From Klenkia taihuensis (GTDB taxonomy: Bacteria; Actinomycetota; Actinomycetes; Mycobacteriales; Geodermatophilaceae), in assembly GCF_900112525.1 (NCBI RefSeq), contig NZ_FOMD01000001.1:1302001-1366000 (forward strand): a stretch of DNA of 64,000 bases. Reading direction: 5' to 3'. Both the position numbers and the translations under genes were made by a program. Below the pieces are notes generated by a model that was not told the DNA's origin, did not search any database, and was given only the letters and a program-made list of their open reading frames with translations. This document shows positions 35,659-44,263 of this stretch, in pieces (the first letter of the stretch is position 1; every line of letters begins with the position of its first letter).

Positions 35659-36618
35659 GAGCGCGGCGGGCACGCTGCGCACCCGCAGCCCGGTCGCCGG
35701 GCCCAGGTGGTCGCCGTCCAGCTGCCACTCCAGCGGCCGGGTGGAGGTGATCTCGAGCTCGGCGAGGTCGTGCAGGCGGTGCACGCCGCGGCCCCGCACG
35801 TCCGGGCGCTCCGCCATCGTGGTGCGCAGGTGCCGCAGCATGGCGATCGGCCCCAGCCGGCCCATCGCGAACGCCGCCAGGCCGTTCTCGAACCCGGCCT
35901 CCGGGCTCGGCGCGATGGCCCGGTCACCGAGGTAGGTCCACGGGTTGACGTTGGACACCAGGCACAGGAACAGGCCCTCACGCGCCGGCTCGCCGGGCAC
36001 CCGCAGGGTCATCGAGGGGTGCCGGCGGTCGTGGCCGAGCAGGAACGTGCGGGTGCCGGCGTGGACGTAGAGCCGCCCGCTGGAGCGCCGGCCGCGGGCC
36101 CGCTGCTCCTCCACCTGCCGGATCACCTCGGCGTCGAAGCCCAGCCCGGCGGCGAAGACGAACCACCGCGGCGGGGTCCAACCCGGGCCCCAGGCGATGT
36201 CGGTGCCGGCGTCGACCAGCGCGCTGGCCGTGCCCAGCGACACCCGCCGGGTGCGGCCGGCGCGCAGCGAGTCCAGGATCTCCGCGGTCGCCTCGACCGG
36301 GTCCCGGGAGCGGCCCAGCGCCCGGGAGAAGACGTTGGTCGACCCGCCGGGCACGACGGCGAGGGTGGGCACCTGCGCGCCGGGCCCGTCGGCGAGCAGG
36401 CCGTCGACGGTCTCGTTCACCGTGCCGTCGCCGCCCAGGGTGACCACGACGTCCACGCCGTCGACGGCGGCCTGCCGGCCCAGTTCGCGCGCGTGCCCGC
36501 GGTGGGTGGTCTCGGCGACGTCGACCTTGAGGTCGGTGGACAGCGCGCGGACGAGCACCTCGCGCACCTTGGCGGTGGTGGTCGTCGCCGCCGGGTTGGT
36601 CACGAGCAGGGCACGCAC
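35644..36618 (-). CDS. Diacylglycerol/lipid kinase family protein
   Basis: 324-residue DAGK-catalytic-domain protein. The nucleotide motif GGDGTVNETVDGLL and the PGGSTNVFSRALG segment are clear, with GLGFDAEVIRQVEE and WQLDGDHLGP near the end. Such enzymes phosphorylate diacylglycerol or related lipids at the membrane. GTG 36618 (RALLVTNPAATTTT) is the family-like start. Mycobacteria have the same gene (Rv3218-like) beside whiB1. The C terminus ends in EVVV inside a tandem repeat, where a CAG-to-TAG change may have shortened the protein by ~32 residues. Confidence 0.86.
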   Translation of the reverse strand: MRALLVTNPAATTTTAKVREVLVRALSTDLKVDVAETTHRGHARELGRQAAVDGVDVVVTLGGDGTVNETVDGLLADGPGAQVPTLAVVPGGSTNVFSRALGRSRDPVEATAEILDSLRAGRTRRVSLGTASALVDAGTDIAWGPGWTPPRWFVFAAGLGFDAEVIRQVEEQRARGRRSSGRLYVHAGTRTFLLGHDRRHPSMTLRVPGEPAREGLFLCLVSNVNPWTYLGDRAIAPSPEAGFENGLAAFAMGRLGPIAMLRHLRTTMAERPDVRGRGVHRLHDLAELEITSTRPLEWQLDGDHLGPATGLRVRSVPAALEVVV

Positions 36619-36686
36619 GGCCTCGACAGTAGCCAGCGGCGCGGGCGGCCCCGTCGCGTCCTCCGCGGTCCACGTAGCCTCGGGGC

Positions 36687-37163
36687 GTGGCAGCAGGACC
36701 CGAGCACCCCGGCCGGCGCGGCTGGGCCGAGCGGCTGCTCGGCGGCGCCGCGGCCCGCACCGCGCCCGCCGCACCGCGGCCCACCGTGCAGGCCCCGCGG
36801 TCGCTGCGGCTGGCCGCGCTGCTGGTCGGCGTCGAGGCCCTGGGGCTGGTCGGCGTGGCCGGCACCGTGCTCTGGCTGACCCTCACCGGCACTCCCGACA
36901 GCACCGGCCGGGCGCTGGCCGAGGTGGTCTACGTGCTCGTCGGCGCGGCCGTGCTGGCCGCCGGGGCCGTCGGGCTGCGCCGGGTGGCCGGCTGGGCCCG
37001 CGGGCCGGTGGTGGTGCTGCAGCTGCTGCTGGGCCTGCTCGGCTACGTCACCGCCTTCGACGGCGGCCGGCCGCTGCTGGGCCTGCCGCTGCTGGCCTGC
37101 GTGGCCGGCGTGCTGTGGTTCCTGGCCACCCCCGAGGCCCGGCTGGCCTACGCCGAGCAGTAG
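36687..37163 (+). CDS. Four-helix integral membrane protein, unknown function
   Basis: 158-residue protein. An Arg/Ala-rich N-terminal ~40 residues are followed by about four hydrophobic helices (LRLAALLVGVEALGLVGVAG; VVYVLVGAAVLAAGAVGL; VVVLQLLLGLLGYVTAF; LLGLPLLACVAGVLWFLAT). It resembles the conserved membrane protein next to the lipid kinase gene in mycobacteria (Rv3217c position). A TAGCCT box (36675-36680) ends six bases before GTG 36687 with no Shine-Dalgarno, so translation is probably leaderless. Function unknown. Confidence 0.78.
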   Translation: MAAGPEHPGRRGWAERLLGGAAARTAPAAPRPTVQAPRSLRLAALLVGVEALGLVGVAGTVLWLTLTGTPDSTGRALAEVVYVLVGAAVLAAGAVGLRRVAGWARGPVVVLQLLLGLLGYVTAFDGGRPLLGLPLLACVAGVLWFLATPEARLAYAEQ

Positions 37164-37166
37164 CGG

Positions 37167-37946
37167 TCAGACCAGGTCGATGACCTGGGCGATGGAGTCC
37201 ACGACCCGGCCGGGGCGGAACGGGAACCGGGTGACGTCCTCGGCCCGGGTGGAGCCGGTGAGCACCAGCACGGTGTCCAGGCCCGCCTCGATGCCGGCGA
37301 CGATGTCGGTGTCCATCCGGTCGCCGACCATCGTGGTGGACTCGGAGTGCCCGTCGATCCGGTTGAGCGCGGAGCGGAACATCATCGGGTTGGGCTTGCC
37401 GACGAAGTAGGGCTCGGCGCCGGTGGCCTTGGTGATGAGCGCGGCCACCGAGCCGGTGGCCGGCAGCGAGCCCTCGGCCGAGGGACCGGTGGCGTCGGGG
37501 TTGGTGGCGATGAACCGGGCGCCGCCCTCGACCAGCCGGATCGCCCGGGTGATGGCCTCGAAGCTGTAGGTGCGGGTCTCACCCAGCACCACGTAGTCGG
37601 GCTCGGTGTCGGTGATGGTGTAGCCGGCCTCGTGCAGCGCGGTGGTCAGCCCCGCCTCGCCGATGACGTAGGCCGACCCGCCGGGCAGCTGGGCGGCCAG
37701 GAAGTCCGCGGTGGCCAGCGCGGAGGTCCAGATGGCCTCCTCGGGCACGTGCAGGCCCGACCGCTGCAGCCGCGCGGCCAGGTCGCGGGGGGTGAAGATC
37801 GAGTTGTTGGTCAGCACCAGGAAGCGGCGCTCCCGGTCGACGAGCCGCTGCAGGAACTCCGCCGCGCCGGGCAGGGCGCTGCCCTCGTGCACCAGCACGC
37901 CGTCCATGTCGGTGAGCCAGCACTCGCTGGGTGCGCGGTCGGTCAT
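37167..37946 (-). CDS. HAD-IIA family phosphatase (NagD/PGP-like)
   Basis: 259-residue HAD hydrolase. Motif I is [11 protein letters not shown], motif II LVLTNNS, the motif III Lys is in [10 protein letters not shown] and motif IV is [10 protein letters not shown]. The IIA cap lies between motifs II and III (~75-175). Likely substrates are nucleotide or sugar phosphates or phosphoglycolate. ATG 37946 overlaps the GNAT gene stop (ATGA). Last gene of the psd-pssA-GNAT-HAD operon. Confidence 0.9.
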   Translation of the reverse strand: MTDRAPSECWLTDMDGVLVHEGSALPGAAEFLQRLVDRERRFLVLTNNSIFTPRDLAARLQRSGLHVPEEAIWTSALATADFLAAQLPGGSAYVIGEAGLTTALHEAGYTITDTEPDYVVLGETRTYSFEAITRAIRLVEGGARFIATNPDATGPSAEGSLPATGSVAALITKATGAEPYFVGKPNPMMFRSALNRIDGHSESTTMVGDRMDTDIVAGIEAGLDTVLVLTGSTRAEDVTRFPFRPGRVVDSIAQVIDLV

Positions 37947-38425
37947 GACGTCCTCTCCCGGGCGAACTCGGCCAGTGCGTCGTCGGTCAGCCGGTAGACC
38001 GACCAGCCGTCCTGCGGGCGGGCCCCGGCGGCCCGGTAGAAGGCGATGGACGGGGCGTTCCAGTCCAGCACCGACCACTCCAGCCGGGCGTAGCCGCGCT
38101 CGGTGCAGATGGCGGCCAGCGTGCGCAGCAGCTCCCGGCCCAGGCCCGTGCCGCGGTGCGCGGGGGAGACGTAGAGGTCCTCCAGGTACACCCCGTGCGT
38201 GCCGCGCCAGGTGGAGAAGTTCAGGAACCACAGCGCGAACCCGACGACGGCGCCGTCGTCGTCGCAGGCCACGTGGCCGAACAGCGCGGGCGCCTCGCCG
38301 AACAGGGCGTCGTGCAGCTGCTCGGAGGTCATCCGCGCCTCGTCGAGGCTCTTCTCGTAGTCGGCGAGCTCGCGGACCAGGGCGACGACGGCGTCGACGT
38401 CCTCGGGGGTGACCGGGCGGATCAC
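37943..38425 (-). CDS. GNAT family N-acetyltransferase
   Basis: 160-residue GNAT enzyme. The acetyl-CoA loop is [19 protein letters not shown], preceded by strand 4 [10 protein letters not shown] and followed by [22 protein letters not shown], which resembles the spermidine/diamine acetyltransferase (SSAT-like) pattern. Substrate not proven. GTG 38425 overlaps the pssA stop and its own stop overlaps the HAD start, so the whole operon is translationally coupled. Confidence 0.87.
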   Translation of the reverse strand: MIRPVTPEDVDAVVALVRELADYEKSLDEARMTSEQLHDALFGEAPALFGHVACDDDGAVVGFALWFLNFSTWRGTHGVYLEDLYVSPAHRGTGLGRELLRTLAAICTERGYARLEWSVLDWNAPSIAFYRAAGARPQDGWSVYRLTDDALAEFARERTS

Positions 38426-39228
38426 GACAGCAGCTCCTTGACCCGGGCGGGCACCAGCCGGCCCAGCGGGGAGACCACCGGCACCAGCAGCGGGGAGAAC
38501 AGGTAGCCGTAGGCCACCAGGCAGAACGTCAGCACCGGCACGGTGGCCAGGCCCACGATGATCAGCACGGCGGCGGTCACCAGGCCGTAGGGACGGCGGC
38601 TCTTCGGGCTCACCAGCGACCGGAAGGACCGCCACCGGATGTTGGACACCATCAGCAGCCCCGGGACGACGACGACCAGCAGCACCCACAGCCGGTCGCG
38701 GCCCTCGAGGACGTCGGAGAAGGCGAACACGCTGGCCATGACCACACCCGCCGCGCCGGGGGAGGGCAAGCCGACGAAGAACCGCTTGTCGGCGGTCGGG
38801 TCGATGGTGACGTTGAAGCGGGCCAGCCGGATCGCCGCGCACGCCACCCACACGAAGCAGGCGATCCAGCCCAGCGGGTCGAAGCCGTCGCGGCCGGCGG
38901 AGAACAGCGCGAAGGTCAGCAGGGAGGGCGCCAGGCCGAAGGAGACCAGGTCGGCCAGGGAGTCGAACTGCAGGCCGAAGGGCGACACCGCGCCGACGAG
39001 CCGGGCGACCGCGCCGTCGGCGATGTCGAGCACCACCGAGGCGCCGATGAGCACGCAGGCCAGGCCGTACTGGCCGCGGAAGGACACCAGGATCGCGGCG
39101 AAGCCGCACAGCATGTTGCCGAGGGTGAACAGGCTGGGCAGCCAGGACCGGGCCCGGCTGCGGCCGCGGCGTGAGGAGGCCCGCACGAACTCCACGGTCT
39201 GGCTGCGCCGGTTCGCCGGTCGGGTCAC
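38422..39228 (-). CDS. pssA: CDP-diacylglycerol-serine O-phosphatidyltransferase
   Basis: 268-residue membrane enzyme making phosphatidylserine from CDP-diacylglycerol and serine. The CDP-alcohol phosphotransferase motif spans [18 protein letters not shown] and [11 protein letters not shown], with all metal-binding aspartates. Around eight hydrophobic helices follow a basic N terminus. Its start overlaps the psd stop by four bases, so synthesis and decarboxylation of phosphatidylserine are coupled. Confidence 0.93.
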   Translation of the reverse strand: MTRPANRRSQTVEFVRASSRRGRSRARSWLPSLFTLGNMLCGFAAILVSFRGQYGLACVLIGASVVLDIADGAVARLVGAVSPFGLQFDSLADLVSFGLAPSLLTFALFSAGRDGFDPLGWIACFVWVACAAIRLARFNVTIDPTADKRFFVGLPSPGAAGVVMASVFAFSDVLEGRDRLWVLLVVVVPGLLMVSNIRWRSFRSLVSPKSRRPYGLVTAAVLIIVGLATVPVLTFCLVAYGYLFSPLLVPVVSPLGRLVPARVKELLS

Positions 39229-39908
39229 GGCCGCCCGCCCGCCCCGAACCGCGCGATGACGCTCTCGCCGCCGCGCACCCGCTGGCCCTTGCGCACGGTG
39301 AGGGTGGCGTCGGAGGGCAGGAAGACGTCCATCCGGGAGCCGAACTTCATCAGGCCCATCCGCTCCCCGGTGGCCAGCTGCGCGCCGGCGGAGGTGCGGG
39401 TGACGATGCGCCGGGCCAGCACGCCGACCAGCTGCCGGAACACCACCGTACGGTCGCCGTCGGCCAGCCAGATCTCGCTGCGCTCGTTGCGGTGCGCGCT
39501 CTCGGCGCGGTAGGCGGCCAGGAAGCTGCCCGGGGTGTAGCTGGTGCTGGTCACCGTGCCGCGGTAGGGCGAGCGGTTGACGTGCACGTCCACGACGGAC
39601 AGGAAGATGCTGACCTGCTGCCAGCCGCCCTCGGGCGCGGGCTCGGGGCCGACACCCTCCTGTGCGGGCCCGGCGACCATGACCATGCCGTCGGCGGGGG
39701 ACAGCACGTCGTCCGGGCCGGGTGGGGCGGTGTCGCAGGAACGCTGCGGGTCGCGGAAGAACAGCGCCATGTAGGCCGACAGGCCCAGCAGCGGCCAGGC
39801 CGCGGCGCGGGCGGAGCGGCGGCCGGTGAGGCGCCCGAGCAGGCCGAGGGCCACGGCGGGCGCCAGCGGGCCGGTGATGAAGGGCCAGCCGGCCCGGTCG
39901 ATGCGCAT
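39225..39908 (-). CDS. psd: Phosphatidylserine decarboxylase, short form
   Basis: 227-residue PSD-A-like decarboxylase forming phosphatidylethanolamine. The self-cleavage site is Gly-Ser in LMKFGSRMDVFLP, where the serine becomes the pyruvoyl group. The His motif region is VDVHVNRSPYRGTV. One or two N-terminal membrane helices are visible. ATG 39908 is the start. First gene of the psd-pssA-GNAT-HAD operon; mycobacteria have the same psd-pssA pair. Confidence 0.93.
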   Translation of the reverse strand: MRIDRAGWPFITGPLAPAVALGLLGRLTGRRSARAAAWPLLGLSAYMALFFRDPQRSCDTAPPGPDDVLSPADGMVMVAGPAQEGVGPEPAPEGGWQQVSIFLSVVDVHVNRSPYRGTVTSTSYTPGSFLAAYRAESAHRNERSEIWLADGDRTVVFRQLVGVLARRIVTRTSAGAQLATGERMGLMKFGSRMDVFLPSDATLTVRKGQRVRGGESVIARFGAGGRP

Positions 39909-39936
39909 CAGGACCCGAGGCTACCGGGCACGAGAA

Positions 39937-39967
39937 CGCCGGGCCGCCCCGAAGGGGCGACCCGGCG
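39937..39967 (-). terminator. Terminator downstream of sodN
   Basis: Hairpin CGCCGGG-C-CGCCCC / GGGGCG-A-CCCGGCG with one mismatch and a 3-base loop, between the sodN stop and the psd start on the minus strand. Confidence 0.7.
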
Positions 39968-39984
39968 TCGGGGGAGGTGCGCCG

Positions 39985-40389
39985 TCAGGAAGCGGCCTTG
40001 GTCTCCCAGAAGATCTTGTCGATCTCGGCGATGTAGTCGAGCAGCTTCTGGCCCTCGGCGGGGTCGACCGACTGCTTGGCGCCCGAGGCGCCGGCCTGCT
40101 TGGTGGCCTTGTTGAACAGCTCGTGCAGCTGCGGGTACTTCTCGAAGTGCGGGGGCTTGAAGTAGTCGGTCCACAGCACCCAGAGGTGGTGCTTGACCAG
40201 GTCGGCGCGCTGCTCCTTGATGATCAGCGCACGCGTCTTGAAGACCTCGTCGTCGCTGCCCTGGTACTTCTCCTGCAGGGCCTTCACCGACTCGGCCTCG
40301 ATGCGGGCCTGGGCGGGGTCGTACACGCCGCAGGGGAGGTCGCAGTGCGCGGTGGCCTCCACGGCGGAGAACAGGCGGGTGAGCCGCAT
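39985..40389 (-). CDS. sodN: Nickel superoxide dismutase
   Basis: 134-residue Ni-SOD. A 14-residue propeptide (RLTRLFSAVEATA after Met1) precedes the nickel hook HCDLPCGVY, where mature His1, Cys2 and Cys6 bind nickel. The rest is the four-helix bundle (EIDKIFWETK at the end). It disproportionates superoxide in the cytoplasm. ATG 40389 is preceded by GAGGAC. The maturation protease that must free His1 is encoded divergently (40457). A palindrome at 40418-40433 overlaps the likely -10. Confidence 0.95.
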   Translation of the reverse strand: MRLTRLFSAVEATAHCDLPCGVYDPAQARIEAESVKALQEKYQGSDDEVFKTRALIIKEQRADLVKHHLWVLWTDYFKPPHFEKYPQLHELFNKATKQAGASGAKQSVDPAEGQKLLDYIAEIDKIFWETKAAS

Positions 40390-40417
40390 GGGTTGTCCTC
40401 GCAAAGATCGTGGGAGT

Positions 40418-40435
40418 GGGTCGTCTGCGACCCTA
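40418..40435. promoter_or_regulatory. Palindrome overlapping the predicted sodN promoter
   Basis: Inverted repeat GGGTCG-TCTG-CGACCC (40418-40433) in the sodN-sodX divergent spacer. On the minus strand TAGGGT (40430-40435) is a plausible -10 for sodN, so a protein at the palindrome would affect it. It does not look like the TTGC-type Nur box. The regulator is unknown. Confidence 0.45.
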
Positions 40436-40456
40436 CTCGCGGTGATCAGGGGCGAC

Positions 40457-40807
40457 ATGTCGAGACGAGGGCCGGTGGACGGGGTACCCGCACTGCCCTC
40501 GCGGTGGGCGCTGGCCCGGGTCACCGGGCCCTCGATGTCGCCCACCGTCCGGCACGGGGACCGGCTGCTGGTGGCCCGCGCCGACCGCGCCCGCCCCGGC
40601 GACGTGGTGCTCGCCCGCTTCCCGGCCCGGCCGGAGCTGCTGGTGGTCAAGCGCCTGGTCCGCGCGGTGGACGGCGGCTGGTGGGTCGAGGGCGACAACC
40701 CGCTGGTGGCCGACGACAGCCGGGCGTTCGGCCCGGCCGTCGTCGTCGGGCGGGTGCTGGCGCGGCTGGCTCCGCGGCCGGGCAGGTTGCCCAGATCACG
40801 TCCCTGA
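40457..40807 (+). CDS. sodX: Nickel-type SOD maturation protease (S26 family)
   Basis: 116-residue S26 signal-peptidase-like enzyme. The Ser nucleophile lies in VTGPSMSPTVRHGDRLLV and the Lys base in LLVVKRLVRAVDGGWWVEGDNP. It is short and lacks a clear membrane anchor, as expected of SodX, which trims the SodN propeptide. ATG 40457 is divergent from sodN with 67 bases between starts. A GTG near 40475 is an alternative start. Confidence 0.9.
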   Translation: MSRRGPVDGVPALPSRWALARVTGPSMSPTVRHGDRLLVARADRARPGDVVLARFPARPELLVVKRLVRAVDGGWWVEGDNPLVADDSRAFGPAVVVGRVLARLAPRPGRLPRSRP

Positions 40808-40870
40808 GCCGCGTCGCCGCGGCCCGGGCTGCCCTACGCTCCGGTGTCCATGGGCTCAACGGAGAGTGTC

Positions 40871-42046
40871 ATGACCGGCTCGACGGACCGCTTCGCCGAC
40901 GACCCCGCCTTCGCGGTGCACGAGGGCGGCAAGCTCTCGGTGCGCACCAAGGGCGCCATCACGTCGATCGCGGACCTCGCCCTCACCTACACCCCGGGTG
41001 TAGCCCGTGTCTCCAGCGCCATCGCCGCCGAGCCGGAGCTCGCCCGCCGCTTCACCTGGGCCCCGCGGGTGGTCGCGGTGGTCTCCGACGGCACCGCCGT
41101 CCTGGGCCTGGGGGACATCGGCCCGGCCGCCGCGCTGCCGGTGATGGAGGGCAAGGCCTGCCTGTTCCGGGAGTTCGCCGAGCTGGACTCGGTGCCGGTC
41201 GTGCTCTCCACCACCGACGTGGACGAGATCGTGGCCGCGGTGATGGCGATCGCGCCGTCCTTCGGCGGGATCAACCTCGAGGACATCAGCGCCCCGCGCT
41301 GCTTCGAGGTCGAGGCGCGCCTGAAGGAGGCGCTGCAGATCCCGGTCATGCACGACGACCAGCACGGGACGGCGATCGTCGTCCTCGCCGCGCTGCGCAA
41401 CGCCGCGACGGTGACCGGCCGGTCGCTGGGTGACCTGCGCGTGGTCGTCTCCGGCGCCGGGGCGGCCGGGGTGGCCTGCACCAAGATCCTGCTCGAGGCC
41501 GGGATCGGCGAGATCGCGGTCGCGGACTCGAAGGGCCTGCTGCACGCCGGCCGCGAGGGGCTGACCGGCTCCAAGCAGTGGCTGGTCGAGCACACCAACC
41601 CGACCGGCCGCAGCGGGTCGATGGTCGACGCGCTGGCCGGGGCCGACGTCTACCTGGGCCTGTCGGGCGGGTCGGTGGCCGAGGAGGCGATCGCGGCCAT
41701 GGCGCCGGGCTGCATCGTGTTCTCCCTGGCCAACCCCACCCCCGAGGTGGACCCGCAGATGGCGGCGAAGTACGCCGCGGTGGTCGCGACCGGGCGCAGC
41801 GACCTGCCCAACCAGATCAACAACGTGCTGGCCTTCCCCGGTGTCTTCCGCGGGGCGATCGACGCCGGCGCGACCGCGATCACCGAGGGCATGAAGCTGG
41901 CCGCGGCCACCGCCATCGCCGGCGTGGTCGGCGACCAGGTGCGCCCCGACTACGTCGTGCCCTCGCCGCTGGACCGGCGCGTGGCCGAGGCCGTGGCCGC
42001 CGCGGTGGCCGACGCCGCGCGCGCCGAGGGGGTCGTGCGCGGCTGA
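40871..42046 (+). CDS. NAD(P)-dependent malic enzyme
   Basis: 391-residue short bacterial malic enzyme converting malate to pyruvate and CO2. The N-terminal malate domain has the Tyr in LALTYTPGVARV and the Lys in VMEGKACLFREFA. The metal ligands are in GINLEDISAPRCFEVE and PVMHDDQHGTAIV. The NAD(P) loop is VVSGAGAAGVACTKILLEAG, and FSLANPTPEV and NQINNVLAFPGVFRGA follow. ATG 40871 has a GGAGAG Shine-Dalgarno; TACGCT (40835-40840) allows an almost leaderless start at ATG 40850 instead. Confidence 0.92.
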   Translation: MTGSTDRFADDPAFAVHEGGKLSVRTKGAITSIADLALTYTPGVARVSSAIAAEPELARRFTWAPRVVAVVSDGTAVLGLGDIGPAAALPVMEGKACLFREFAELDSVPVVLSTTDVDEIVAAVMAIAPSFGGINLEDISAPRCFEVEARLKEALQIPVMHDDQHGTAIVVLAALRNAATVTGRSLGDLRVVVSGAGAAGVACTKILLEAGIGEIAVADSKGLLHAGREGLTGSKQWLVEHTNPTGRSGSMVDALAGADVYLGLSGGSVAEEAIAAMAPGCIVFSLANPTPEVDPQMAAKYAAVVATGRSDLPNQINNVLAFPGVFRGAIDAGATAITEGMKLAAATAIAGVVGDQVRPDYVVPSPLDRRVAEAVAAAVADAARAEGVVRG

Positions 42047-42048
42047 GC

Positions 42049-42753
42049 TCAGCCGGCGGCGGTGAGCCCCTCGAGGACCGCCGCCGCCGGCAGGTTCAGC
42101 CACAGCAGCACGAGCGTGGCCACGACGAAGGCCGGGACCAGCAGCACCTTCTCGGTGAAGCCCCCGGTCTGCATCGGCGAGAACGCCACGGTGGCCCGCG
42201 GCCGGGCCAGCCAGACCAGCGGTACCGGCACCCCGCCGCAGGTCAGGAAGTCACCGGCCACGTGCACCAGCACGCCCAGGCCCACCGCCCACGGCAGCCA
42301 GGTGGGGCCGGGGCTGTGCGCGAGCAGCAGCCAGGCGCCGCCCCACGACAGCACCAGGTTGCCCACGACCGTCTCCTCGAAGCGGCCGGGGACGACGACG
42401 TGCAGCGCGCGCAGCGCCAGCCCGATGGCCAGCGCGAGCAGCAGCAGGGACGCCCAGAACGCCTGCGCGGCGGCCAGCGCCAGGCCACCGAAGGCCAGCG
42501 GGGCCAGGACGGCGTCGTGCGTGCCGTGCCGGTGCCCGCCGGTCAGCTTCCCGACGATCCCCGAGGGCACCTCGGTCAGCGGCCCCCACATCCGGGAGAT
42601 GGTCGAGCCCCGCTGGTCCAGGTCGGGCAGCATCGCCATGCCGCCCACCGCAGCGACCCAGCCCAGCTGCGCGACGGTCCCGGAGAGGGGGGCGACAGGG
42701 AGGGTGGCCGCGCCGACGGCGAGACCCGACAGGGCGTGGGAGTGACCGAGCAC
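42049..42753 (-). CDS. YdjM/DUF457-type membrane-bound metal-dependent hydrolase
   Basis: 234-residue polytopic membrane protein. Conserved metal-ligand-like residues are GHSHALSG, LPDLDQRGSTISR, GHRHGTHDAV and HVAGDFLTCGG, typical of the YdjM/DUF457 family. About six hydrophobic helices. The hydrolase name comes from fold similarity to phospholipase C; the reaction is unknown. It ends three bases from the convergent malic enzyme stop. Confidence 0.85.
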   Translation of the reverse strand: MLGHSHALSGLAVGAATLPVAPLSGTVAQLGWVAAVGGMAMLPDLDQRGSTISRMWGPLTEVPSGIVGKLTGGHRHGTHDAVLAPLAFGGLALAAAQAFWASLLLLALAIGLALRALHVVVPGRFEETVVGNLVLSWGGAWLLLAHSPGPTWLPWAVGLGVLVHVAGDFLTCGGVPVPLVWLARPRATVAFSPMQTGGFTEKVLLVPAFVVATLVLLWLNLPAAAVLEGLTAAG

Positions 42754-42857
42754 CTACCCATGGTCAGCACAGCACCCGGTGATCACCGTCATCCGCAGGT
42801 GGGACACGCCGACCGGGCAGCCGGGCGGCCGAGCGGGCGGAGTGGGCCAGGCCGGGA

Positions 42858-44033
42858 TCAGGCCGGCGGGGCCACCTCCGGTCCCGGGAGCACGGGCACC
42901 CGCAGGGCCGCGACCAGGCCGAGGACGGCGAACCCCGCCACCACCACCGCCATGGGGGCCAGCGCCGCGGGCGCACCCAGCCCGGCCAGCGGCGCGCCCA
43001 CCCCGGCCACCGCGAACTGGCCCGCACCGACCAGCGCGGACGCCGTCCCCGCGGTGCGGGCGGCACCGGCCATCGCCAGCGCGGTGGCGTTGGGCAGCAC
43101 CCACCCGGTGGCCGACACCACCAGCGCCAGCAGCGGCAGCACGACCGGCAGGCCCGCCCCCGCGACCGCGGCGACCACCAGCCCGGCCCCACCGGCCAGC
43201 TGGAGGGCCAGGCCGGCGCGCAGCAACGCCCGCGGTCCGGTCCGGGCCACCACCGCGCGGGACACCTGCCCGGCCAGCACGATGCCCACCCCGTTGCCGG
43301 CGAAGACCAGGCTGAACTGCACCGGGGTGAGCCCGTAGCCGCTCTGCAGCACGAACGACGACGTCGAGATGTAGGTGAACAGCGCGCCGAAGCCCAGCCC
43401 CTGGGCGAGCACCGCGTTCCGGAACCCCTGCTGGCCCAGCAGCTCGCGGGCGGCGGCCGCGCTCGCCCGGGCGCCGCCGTGCACCCGCCGGTCGGCCGGC
43501 AGCGTCTCGGGCAGCCGCCGGGCCGCGGCCAGCAGCAGCACCAGCCCGATGACGGCCAGCACGCCGAACACCCCGCGCCAGTCGGTGACCCGGAGCAGCT
43601 GGCCGCCCAGCACCGGGGCCAGCACCGGCGCGGCGCCGCCGATCGAGGCCAGCAGCGCGAACGCGCGGGCCGCCTCGACGCCCTCCGTGGTGTCCCGCAC
43701 GACCGCGCGGGCCAGCACGATGCCGGCGGCCCCGGCCAGGCCCTGCAGCAGCCGGATGCCGACCAGCACCCACACCGACGGCGACAGCGCGCACAGCACC
43801 GACGCCAGCGTGTACGCCCCGACCCCCACGAGCACCGGCACCCGCCGGCCGAAGCGGTCCGACAGCGGGCCGGCCACCAGCTGCCCGGCGGCCAGGCCGA
43901 TCGCCACCGACGTCAGGGTCAGCTGCGCGGCCCCCTGGCCGTCGCCGAACTCCGCCTCCAGCGAGGGCAGCGCCGGCAGGTAGAGGTCCATCGACAGCGG
44001 ACCGAACGCCGACAGCGCCCCGAGGAGCACCAC
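42858..44033 (-). CDS. Bcr/CflA-type multidrug efflux MFS transporter
   Basis: 391-residue twelve-helix MFS drug/H+ antiporter. Bcr/CflA marks are FGPLSMDLYLPALPSLEAEF, the loop 2-3 motif GPLSDRFGRRVPVL and the motif C region IGGAAPVLAPVLGG. It exports drugs or small metabolites. GTG 44033 follows the DUF6104 stop by 18 bases with no clear Shine-Dalgarno. Same strand as DUF6104 and kgd. Confidence 0.88.
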   Translation of the reverse strand: MVLLGALSAFGPLSMDLYLPALPSLEAEFGDGQGAAQLTLTSVAIGLAAGQLVAGPLSDRFGRRVPVLVGVGAYTLASVLCALSPSVWVLVGIRLLQGLAGAAGIVLARAVVRDTTEGVEAARAFALLASIGGAAPVLAPVLGGQLLRVTDWRGVFGVLAVIGLVLLLAAARRLPETLPADRRVHGGARASAAAARELLGQQGFRNAVLAQGLGFGALFTYISTSSFVLQSGYGLTPVQFSLVFAGNGVGIVLAGQVSRAVVARTGPRALLRAGLALQLAGGAGLVVAAVAGAGLPVVLPLLALVVSATGWVLPNATALAMAGAARTAGTASALVGAGQFAVAGVGAPLAGLGAPAALAPMAVVVAGFAVLGLVAALRVPVLPGPEVAPPA

Positions 44034-44051
44034 CGGGCTGCGGCGGGGCGT

Positions 44052-44246
44052 TCAGTCCTCGTCGTCGTCGTCGTCGTCGCCCGTGCCGCCGCGGGCGAGC
44101 CAGGTGGCCAGCCGCTCGACGGGCACCTCGAAGTCGGGGAACTCGTCGACGAAGGCCTGCAGCTGGTCACCCAGCCAGGCGAGGGAGACCTCCTCCTCGC
44201 CCCGGCGGGTGACCAGCTCCTCGATGCCGCGGTCGGTGAAGTACAC
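44052..44246 (-). CDS. DUF6104 small protein
   Basis: 64-residue protein beginning YFTDRGIEELVTRRGEEEVS, with LAWLGDQLQAFVDEFPDFEV, VERLATWLARGG and a poly-Asp tail. This is the actinobacterial DUF6104 pattern, usually found beside kgd as here (17 bases away). GTG 44246. Function unknown; the acidic tail suggests a protein-interaction role. Confidence 0.85.
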   Translation of the reverse strand: MYFTDRGIEELVTRRGEEEVSLAWLGDQLQAFVDEFPDFEVPVERLATWLARGGTGDDDDDDED

Positions 44247-44263
44247 CGGTGCTGCTCCTCCGA

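Noticed and set aside
35485-36879. 464-codon plus-strand frame starting at an ATG in the whiB1-lipid kinase gap
   Set aside because: Most of it is antisense to the lipid kinase gene. The initial codons have poor third-position bias and the DDDL stretch is only the tandem repeat.
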